DNA of 64,000 nt from Cytospora piceicola (lineage: Eukaryota; Ascomycota; Sordariomycetes; Diaporthales; Cytosporaceae), in NCBI GenBank assembly GCA_023375675.1, contig JALQBC010000028.1, positions 434,001-498,000 on the forward strand, written 5' to 3'. The notes under the pieces are model-generated. The model worked only from the letters and a program-made list of their open reading frames with translations, searched no databases and was not told where the DNA came from. Below, one piece after another: positions 56,812 through 64,000 of the stretch. A program made the translations under genes and the position numbers. Each line of letters opens with the position of its first letter. The stretch's first letter is position 1.

Positions 56812-57561
56812 TCATCCGTCCTTCGCTGCTGGGACCGCCCTGGGCGTGGAACGGAAGCGCTCCAAACTCGGGTTATTGCCCGAGACCACTAGGGAAGATG
56901 GGTCAGCTTCAGATCGCAGACAGCTTTGATCATGACTCCAAACGCAAACCGAGGGAAGTTGTTGTTGTAACTCACATCTGTCAAAGAGGAAGTACGACGT
57001 GACAATTAAGATCGGGAGCGCTATCATGGTAGATACCCACTTCCTCGCCGCCTGCTTGTACTCCGGGCCGGTGGGATCGACCTTAGGTCTGGCGCCATCT
57101 GTCCTCAGCGCCGCCTTAGCGTGCAGAGTCGTCGAAGCTGTTGTGGCTTCCGAGCGCGGCCGGCGCGGTGCCAAGTTGGACTTGGTGTCCCATCTCGGTG
57201 ATGTCACAGGGGGCGCCGAATTCGTGTTCTTGACGCTGGTTGCTGTGTCGGTGGACTCGGCAGCTCCTGTCGTCTTCACCGGCTTTGTCGCCGTCGGCAC
57301 GTCGGTGTTGGGCACTGCCTTGGTAGACGGCTTCTTGGGCTGGATGGTAGTACCACTAGGTATCGTTGTCTTCCCCTTTGCTGGGATAGCCGCTTTGGTT
57401 GCCTTCTTGGCCGCCTGGGCCTTCTTTGACGGCGTTGTAGACGCCTGCCGGATGCTGTAGCAGAGAGGAGCTGCGATCCTGACGGGTGCAACGCCCATGT
57501 TTGTCCAGCCGCTTCCACATCTTGACAGCATCTGTGCATTCAGCCCAAGCCGCGACATCAT
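56812..57561 (-). CDS. Probable mitochondrial single-pass membrane protein
   Basis: Exons 57561-56976 and 56906-56812 give 226 residues. The 69-bp intron (GTGAGT...TGAAG) is a multiple of three and contains no stop, so the unspliced frame also reads through (249 residues). The first 40 residues are basic with Ser and Arg and lack acids, as in mitochondrial presequences. A long Lys/Thr/Ala/Pro-rich linker follows, then YKQAARKWVSTMIALPILIVTSYFLFDR, a single membrane helix near residue 180. This arrangement is common among fungal mitochondrial membrane proteins, but no family name was recognised. The start could be either of two adjacent ATG codons. Confidence 0.65.
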   Translation of the reverse strand: MMSRLGLNAQMLSRCGSGWTNMGVAPVRIAAPLCYSIRQASTTPSKKAQAAKKATKAAIPAKGKTTIPSGTTIQPKKPSTKAVPNTDVPTATKPVKTTGAAESTDTATSVKNTNSAPPVTSPRWDTKSNLAPRRPRSEATTASTTLHAKAALRTDGARPKVDPTGPEYKQAARKWVSTMIALPILIVTSYFLFDRCELQQQLPSVCVWSHDQSCLRSEADPSSLVVSGNNPSLERFRSTPRAVPAAKDG

Positions 57562-58347
57562 GTCTATCTTGCAGTTCCCCTTCGTCCAAGTATCAAAACG
57601 ACAGTAATATTGCGCGGAAGATCCGCCAAGAAATGCGCTGGGCGTTGAAGGCTCGTGGGTTCGTTCAGTGGGGTGTTTATCGCCAGTGAAACAGGGTAGC
57701 GGCTGTCGGGTTCGTGGTTGGAGAAATGGGTGGCGACGGAATCAGGTCGATGCCCATTGTCAATCGCATGGTTGAAGGAACGCGAACCCCGGTATGGTAG
57801 TACAGGCGTGTCCGTCCGATTGTCGTTGAGGAGGCGACAGCCTGCGAATCGACTGGTTATCACATGCACTATTGCCAAAAGGGAAATTGGAACATTGACG
57901 CGGACGCGTTGAGGGGAAATTCGAGTTCATGCGACTGATTACATAAGCCTGCCATCTGCTGAGGTTGACGCTGAGTGCGACCAAAGAAGCCCGCTGTAAC
58001 ACACCTAGTATCCTTATGGTCCTGACTGCATGTGTGAGAAACGCGTCGATACGATATGTGTCATGCTTTCTTTGATTATCTATGTGGCTGGCGGGCAATT
58101 TCACTTGTATGCACTCAGTCCCCATGTGTATTCCACCCTTCAGACTGTCCTTTACGTGAACAAATGCCACACGCTTCGCCCCCTTTCCTCTCCTAAGTCC
58201 ATCATCCTCTTCTCGCACATACGTACCTCATGGCACAACGGTTTCACGTATTCCGTTAAACTCGAAGTGCACCCCCATTCCCAAGTATCCAGAGAGGAGG
58301 GCCTTTAGCCTCCCCTGGAGGGACCGTTACGTCTGGGTGGAGCATGT
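57562..58347. other. Intergenic, no supported gene
   Basis: The promoter side of the preceding minus-strand gene and the 3' flank of the reductase. No motif was recognised. Confidence 0.6.
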
Positions 58348-59800
58348 CTAAGAGCTTGTTGGCTCTTTGACCTCGACGACCAATTTCCCTTTTGTCATGT
58401 CAGTTTCTTGCTTATTTTCTTGGATCCGAGACATTTCCACGCAGCCTTCTTACCTGTGTTCAGTCCCTTGAAGAGGTCTACAAGGGCTTGATCCGCCTTC
58501 TCAAGTCCACCCTTCACCACTGTGTTCTTGGACTTGACTTGTCCCTGAGACACCCATATGGCCAGCTGCTTCATGGCGGCTGGGAACTGTGCCGCCCAGT
58601 CAAGGACAATGAAACCTTCCATTCTGTTCTCTCATTAGTTACTAGCCACTTGATTTGGTTTGGTTTGTGGGACCTCTTACCGCAAGCGCATGGAGGACAT
58701 CCGGCCCAGGTTCTGCGTTGTTTGTCAGTCTCCTTGATTGATTCAGGATGCCGCTATGGGGTTCACTCACCTTCATGACCTCTCCGGACTTCTTCTCGCC
58801 ATTATACTCGCCGATGCCTTGGTTCCGTTAGCAAGCTGGGTCAAGTAACGGCTCTCCGACCTCCTCGTCTACTTACTTCCACACTTCAAAATGCGTCCAC
58901 GAAGCTTCATTTGGCCGAGTGCAAGGTCGAGGATTTCGCCTCCAACTGTCATGTCGTCAGCATTGTCCTCATCGTCCGCCTTGTCCGTCCGGCTGATACT
59001 GACCATTGTCCCAGTACACATCGATTTTATCCTATGCGCTTGTCAGCAATCGAGATAACAATCACGCAGTGCACATATTTTTCTCACCTTCGTTGCCCCG
59101 ATGAACTGCTCGCGGAAGTCAGATGCCTTATAGTTCAGAACCTCGTCGAAGCCAAGCTCCTTCAACCAGGCACACTTCTCGTCTGAGCCTGCAATTCCGA
59201 CAACACGGCACCCCTTCAGCTTGGCGACTTGACCGACGATGGATCCTGTGGCCCCGGCCGCTCCTGAGACGACGACCAGCTCGCCTTCCTTGAGCTGCCC
59301 GACGTTCTCCAGGCCCAAGTATGCCGTCAATCCGGTCATACCGATTGCCCCGACCAGGTCTGGCCCCTCGATGCCTGGCATCATGGGTGCCTGGTACACA
59401 TGCTGGGGGCCCAGCACTGCGACCTGCTGCCAGCCTGAGAGTCCCGTTGCCCAGTCACCAGTCTTGAACGATGGGTTCTTGGATGCCAGGATGCGGCCGG
59501 AGCTGATGCCTCTCATGACCTCGCCGATTTGCACGGGTGGCAGGTATGAGGGTGTATCTGTAGTACGCTTGTCAGATGAGGAGATCTCGGTCCGTAGCGC
59601 GGACCGGCGTGCTTACCTCTCAACCAGACGCGCATCGATGGGTCAAGGGACAGATAATGCGTCTCGAACAAAACTTCGCCATCCTTCAGGTCTGCTTCTG
59701 TCGGCGCTGTTCTCGTCTCTACGCGGAAAGTCTCTCCGGGTATAATCTCTCCCGTCGGCCGCTTGGCGAAGACGATGGAAACACTCTTGTCGTTAGCCAT
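58348..59800 (-). CDS. MDR-superfamily NADP-dependent reductase (PTGR/LTB4DH-like), eight exons
   Basis: Eight exons were joined: 59800-59617, 59557-59088, 59031-59004, 58945-58877, 58817-58771, 58712-58681, 58623-58454, 58388-58348, giving 346 residues. Three of these are only 28, 32 and 41 bases. The protein has the zinc-lacking medium-chain reductase pattern: SLDPSMRVWLRD near residue 55, GIEGPDLVGAIGMTGLTAYLGL, the nucleotide-binding VVSGAAGATGSIVGQVAKLKG, GSDEKCAWLKELGFDEVLNY, DVYWDNVGGEILD, RILKCGS, and an FKGLNTGKLVVEV C-terminus. Relatives reduce carbon-carbon double bonds of enones. The splice sites are all GT-AG, and the phases agree throughout, which supports the model. The last exon was chosen because it completes the family C-terminus. 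Confidence 0.88.
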
Positions 59801-61576
59801 GATTGTTCGTGTGTCGGGTAGCCTTTATTTCGAAAGATTAGATGGAAGAGAGTGGGAAGTCAGGTAAGTCAAGATTCCAAGGTTATGTCGATTATCCCCT
59901 TTTACTCCGTGTCGCAGCCAGGAGGTATATATACAATGACGCTTTACGCGGACGTCACCTTCCACCTTTTACCAACGTCCGTTAACGCCAACCAAGCATC
60001 AACGTTGATCAGAACCGCGCGGTGTCCGCCGCTACAGTAGTGCCCGCCTAAGGCGCGACGACCCAGCGCTACTACTTGTCCTGCAAATCCTTCTCAACCA
60101 CAACAAAGTCCTAGCAACGTCCTTGTAAAAAAGAGACCGAGGCTCAAAAATGGCCCAGCAGTCCCAAAACGGCAGTCTGACCGCCCGGAACGGAGCGGCT
60201 CCAGCTGCTCCCCTTCTGCAGACTCCACATCTGACATCGGTCGCCCGTGCCCGCCGCGGCATTGCAGTTCGCACAACGGGGCGTCCATGTCTTTGCCCGG
60301 CCCCGCCATCCTCAAAGGGGAATCCTGTCCGGCGCCGGGCTGGATTTTTGGACGGCGGACCCCGCTGTTCTAGACGGCCTGTCAGACCCTGAAATGCCTC
60401 GGATTGATGGATTATCCTGCTCAACCAAACTCTTGGTGACTGCTTAAAAATGCACAAATCCCGCCTCTTTCCCACGGACCACGGTCGCACCGCCTTGCTC
60501 CCTGAGCCGCGGCATGGTGCATCGGGCCTCTCCACCCTTTGAGGGTCCTCCGTCCCCCGACGACCGGTGCCGAGGTATGTATTCGGATGGCGGTCTGGCA
60601 TCTCGACCTCGACATTCCCCTTCCCTCGTTGTACATTTGCATGCTGCGGTACTGCTTCAAGAGACCAGGGCTGCCAGACTGCCAGGTTTAATTCGGCTCT
60701 CTCGGGAGCTACCTCGATCAGGTGTTAGTATGTGTCACGTCTGGGACGATCGGACCGTCGGTGCAAACACTGCAGCAACTGATCTACTTATTTGACCGAG
60801 GTTCCGTAGTCGTCGTATGTTCACTGCGCTAAAAAGTCAAATAGGCGGCATCCAAATCAAATACCCGTCGAACCACAACCCGTCAAGCCAGAGGCGTCTG
60901 GCATGGCCTTCCGCACGCTCACGCCTGCGCTGCCATGTCCTTATCTTCCACAATCATCAAGTCGCCTAAGCTAATGCCGATCATTGATTTTCACGGCATG
61001 ACAAGTGTTGGGCAATAGATTGTGCCCGAAATTCTATATCATTGATTTCTTGATCTACACGCCCTGAGTCGTGACACTCAGGAAACACAGCCATTGACGT
61101 ACCTTTGCCCACTTGTTCCTCCACACCGGCCTTCTATATATCCATGCCATGTTCCCGTCCCCGCGAGCCTTCATGTACCGCCCAACGGTTATAAAAAGTA
61201 TACGGAGTAGTAGCTTAGAGAGTGCATGCATGTACATCGGGGATGATGTAACAGAGGGTGTAGAGAGCCGCGGTTGTGTGGATGGACAAGTCATCCTGAA
61301 CGAAGCTTGTGACGAAGAGGAGGAAAGCTCCGACGCAACACAGCCCTATCTCTGCTCCCGATAGGTCGACGGGGTTGGGTGGCATCTGAGGCGGCCTGGA
61401 CTCGCGTAGAGCGTCGGCCTCGATGCCCCTGACCCCAGCTGCCGAGTGCCTTTGTGGAAGTCTGCTTACGAGCCCCATGTTGGAGAACTGGTTGGGCTCA
61501 ATGCGCTTGGTGGTGCCCTTTTCTGATGGTCTTTTCGACACAGTGATGGCTAGGTACAACGACGTGCTGTGGTGGT

Positions 61577-61628
61577 CCAGGCTCAACGCAAGGGATGCTG
61601 ATCCTCCAGGCTCAACGCAAGTGCTGAT
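61577..61628. repeat. Short tandem duplication
   Basis: Two adjacent copies of a roughly 26-base unit beginning CAGGCTCAACGCAAG and ending TGCTGATCC. They differ mainly by three bases (GGA) present only in the first copy. Confidence 0.65.
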
Positions 61629-62289
61629 CCCGAAACACACTATTATTGCGACTTCATGTCGGAAGCTGTCTTGATATATACGACTAGCCCCCTGGATTCT
61701 TCCGATATTCTAATGGAGCTTCTTGTGTGATACTGCGCGGACCCTATCAAGATATCACGGAGACCTTTTTCTGTCGAGGGGCACATCGACGGTAAACACA
61801 CAGGTGCAAAGCCGGACACTACAAGCCTACTGCGCTTTTTCGTACACGAAGGACGTTGACGAACGGTTATTGGAAAACCTGGGCACCCTTTCCCTCGCTG
61901 ATTTGTTGACGTCTTTGCTTTTGAACTTGCGCAGATGTCTCTTGACGACGTCACCACCCCTTCTTCTTCCTTCTCTACTATTGTACACGACTTGTCCCGA
62001 GCCAAGCTTGATTATGGACAAAGATGTCTATGTCAGGATCGCTCGTGAGCAGAGGCAATGATGGGGGGCCCAAGTTCCAAAAAGTCTGTACCAAGCCACC
62101 CGCATCAAGGGAGTTGGGTGGTCTCACCGCTTGGACACTATGTCTCTGCGATTTAATAGCTCCTTGACTAGGTTTGAGTCAATAATTGTTTCAGTGGTCG
62201 ATGAGGGACAGAGCAAAGAGGCCAGCTGGCTACATCACATTCGGACAGACTGCTGCGAGGAAAGGATTTGGAAGGTCAAGGTCTAGCTA

Positions 62290-62900
62290 CTTAGTAGCTT
62301 TTACGCAGATTGCAAATAATTATATTTCTTGTCGGGCCCACTTTATTACTGTGGGCTTCTACTATGTAGAGTTCCGGGAATACTGTATACTAGCTATTTC
62401 CCTGGTTTCGTGTGTTCCTATCCAGTCTTATATCTTATAGCGTCGGGTGTATCCGGGTATACAGTTTGCCGGCCAGCACTGTAGGAATGAAAGGTTTATA
62501 ATGAGGTTGCATCGGATATTATGAGCCTGATACTGTCCGTTCTGTTCGTAGAATTAGTGTATCTTAAATAGGATATTATTTCTTCTTTCCGCTTAGTTTT
62601 TAAACAGATAGATAATTACCTATATTAAAAGAAAAGATAAAAAAAGGACTTATAGCTAGTCTTAAAACGTTATAATAACTAGCTTATTACACGATAGCCT
62701 CGGGGAATCAGATGAATTAAGGCACGTTTTTATATACTATATAGCCGATTAATTCTAAGGCTTTTATATGTGTTATAGTGTGTTAAAGAAGGGGAGTAAA
62801 CAAACAGGCCTAGGCCTAAGGGAAGGGAAGGAAATAGGTGTAAGTAAAGGAAATAACTCTGTAGGCCTGATTACGTAACATGGCTACCTAAACCTATAAA
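62290..62900. other. AT-rich, RIP-like block
   Basis: Dense TATA, TTAATA and TAACTAG words with few GC-rich segments, no coding potential, and a texture like 12226-12703. Probably an old repeat altered by repeat-induced point mutation. Confidence 0.45.
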
Positions 62901-63459
62901 TGAAGAAGCCATCTCCTCTTTTTTTCCTATTTCCTCCCTTGTTCCTTTCCCCCCCCTCTTCAATTCCTTTGTATTCCACGTACCACCAACACAATCAACC
63001 ACAGCACCCTCACCCGACATTTTCCACATTGACGGTGGAGTGTCATCAGTCCTCTGCCGCACTTCATGATTGCATCCTCCACTTCCTATCGTCACCATTT
63101 TCCACTGCTTGCCCTTTACGGCGGCTGGCACGCGTACTGTAGAACCGAAGTATTGAGGAGTGAGACCCAAATAGGATCTTTTTGCATACCAACTGTGGAC
63201 ATTCCACAACACATAAATACCTTCGAGACACTGTCTCGCACATAATTATTCTCCATATAAAGTTCAATACCCACGATACTGTTGGTGCAGGAGAAGAACT
63301 CGGCTCTATAAATACCTAGGTACTAAAGGGCTGGAGCGCACAGTGCGTTTCAACAATACCACCCATAGCCTAGAAATCCCACTGATACAGGGTCCAACGA
63401 GGACACAAAGAACCAAAGAAAGAAAAAACCTAAAAAAAACCTGGGGCCCTGGACAAGTC

Positions 63460-64000
63460 ATGCCGAGAATTGCATCAAGGGCTACAACCGTAGCCAGAGA
63501 TCCGCGAGATCAGAGGAAGCCGTCTGACAAGCTAAAGCCCCCACAGTCAACGTCTCTTCCTCGCTTCTTGAAATCCAAATGCCTTCCAAAGGTCAATGAA
63601 CTAGCCCACCGCCATGCAGAGTTCAACGGCCGGCCTCCCGGGAGAGCAGTACTAGAGAATCTCAGCTTTGTTCGGGATAAGCTGTTGCCGTATCTGGAAT
63701 TCGATGTGGCCAAGCACATGACACCAAGGCTGGCGGAGTACGGCGTCAAAGACATGCTTCACAACTTGAGAGACCCCCAGAGCCGACTGCCGCGCGACGT
63801 GGCAGAGTACGCGACTCGTCTTTACCAAAAGTTTGAGGCGCAGGGCTGGGACGCCACCCCGAAACCCCAACCCCTGGTCTTCTCGGGCGAGCTACCGCCC
63901 GAGGACCACCATATCTGGGGCGTCGACGGCATCATGCACGGCGCCGCCATGACCAAGGAGACGGGCAAGAAGCTCGACTACAGGTTCGACCCACGCTACA
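63460..64000 (+). CDS. Probable YDG/SRA-domain protein, N-terminal part (runs off window)
   Basis: The frame opens at ATG 63460 and stays open for 180 codons to the window end. The first 35 residues are basic and Ser/Pro-rich. A helical segment follows (RAVLENLSFVRDKLLPYLE and DVAKHMTPRLAEYGVKDML). Near residue 145 the frame enters FSGELPPEDHHIWGVDGIMHG, which fits the opening of fungal YDG/SRA domains, where GxxGIMHG precedes the DPRY segment; DYRFDPRY is the last visible part. SRA domains bind methylated or hemimethylated DNA in animals and plants. In fungi the role is less clear. The diagnostic core of the domain lies beyond the edge, so the call depends on this short stretch. Confidence 0.6.
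   Translation, partial: MPRIASRATTVARDPRDQRKPSDKLKPPQSTSLPRFLKSKCLPKVNELAHRHAEFNGRPPGRAVLENLSFVRDKLLPYLEFDVAKHMTPRLAEYGVKDMLHNLRDPQSRLPRDVAEYATRLYQKFEAQGWDATPKPQPLVFSGELPPEDHHIWGVDGIMHGAAMTKETGKKLDYRFDPRY

Larger units (their letters stand above)
59801..63459. other. Long intergenic region with relics and a RIP-like block
   Basis: A plus-strand stretch at about 60150-60420 faintly resembles an SDR N-terminal half spread over several frames. A tandem duplication built on CAGGCTCAACGCAAG lies at about 61577-61628. From about 62290 to 62900 the DNA is very AT-rich and RIP-like. A TATAAATA box at about 63305 may belong to the next gene. No complete gene could be supported. Confidence 0.5.

Noticed and set aside
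56999..57460. A 153-codon plus-strand frame
   Set aside because: It lies antisense to the mitochondrial-type protein, whose transit-like N-terminus, membrane helix and intron are more convincing.
60032..60601. A 189-codon minus-strand frame
   Set aside because: Its composition is dominated by Arg, Pro and Gly with no secondary-structure pattern or family motif.

Overview
This window is nuclear DNA of a filamentous ascomycete, most likely a plant-associated Sordariomycete. The evidence is short GT-AG introns (about 50-100 bp) with CTAAC-type branch sites, fungal-only families (Clr5, Zn2Cys6 regulators, an AflR-type regulator, a siderophore transporter, a secreted pectin lyase), intron-bearing eukaryotic tRNA genes, and AT-rich blocks that look RIP-mutated. 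The genus cannot be fixed by reading alone. All gene models below were spliced by eye. No database search was run, so family names rest on recognised motifs.

Layout. 1-1242: 3' end of the transcription elongation factor Spt5. 5.4-7.0 kb: Clr5-domain protein. 9.2-12.2 kb: a 992-residue protein of unknown function. 12.2-13.6 kb: AT-rich DNA with a tRNA-Thr gene and relics. 13.6-15.0 kb: purine nucleoside permease. 18.7-20.1 kb: pectin lyase. 20.4 kb: tRNA-Arg. 21.0-21.4 kb: a short hAT-like transposon with intact 8-bp target duplications. 22.1-24.0 kb: siderophore-iron transporter, with a GATA-site cluster 1.1 kb upstream. 28.1-30.9 kb: Zn2Cys6 regulator. 31.9-33.9 kb: amino-acid transporter. 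34.1-35.1 kb: short-chain dehydrogenase. 35.7-37.9 kb: protein with a degenerate RNase H-like domain. 39.7-41.4 kb: acyltransferase-3 protein. 42.1-43.1 kb: AusD-type methyltransferase broken by one extra base. 43.2-43.6 kb: small membrane protein. 44.3-44.9 kb: remnant of a rhodopsin-like protein. 45.2-45.6 kb: a three-copy tRNA-Asp array, two copies dead. 46.6-47.9 kb: FAD monooxygenase. 48.6-50.8 kb: Iks1-type kinase. 53.3-54.3 kb: single-pass cell-surface protein. 54.8-56.0 kb: AflR-type regulator. 56.8-57.6 kb: probable mitochondrial protein. 58.3-59.8 kb: eight-exon MDR reductase. 63.5 kb to the edge: start of a probable YDG/SRA-domain protein.

How it fits together. The ends hold housekeeping genes (Spt5, Iks1). 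The middle is accessory: nutrient uptake (purines, siderophores, amino acids), pectin breakdown, regulators, and scattered tailoring-type enzymes. No PKS, NRPS or terpene synthase is present, so any secondary-metabolite cluster is at most partial. Decay is concentrated near tRNA genes and AT-rich blocks. The most notable observations are the hAT-like element, the tRNA-Asp array in which a TAGGTAG-type hairpin splits one anticodon loop, the RNase H-like protein that lacks its catalytic residues, the one-base frameshift in the methyltransferase, and the large uncharacterised protein at 9.2 kb.
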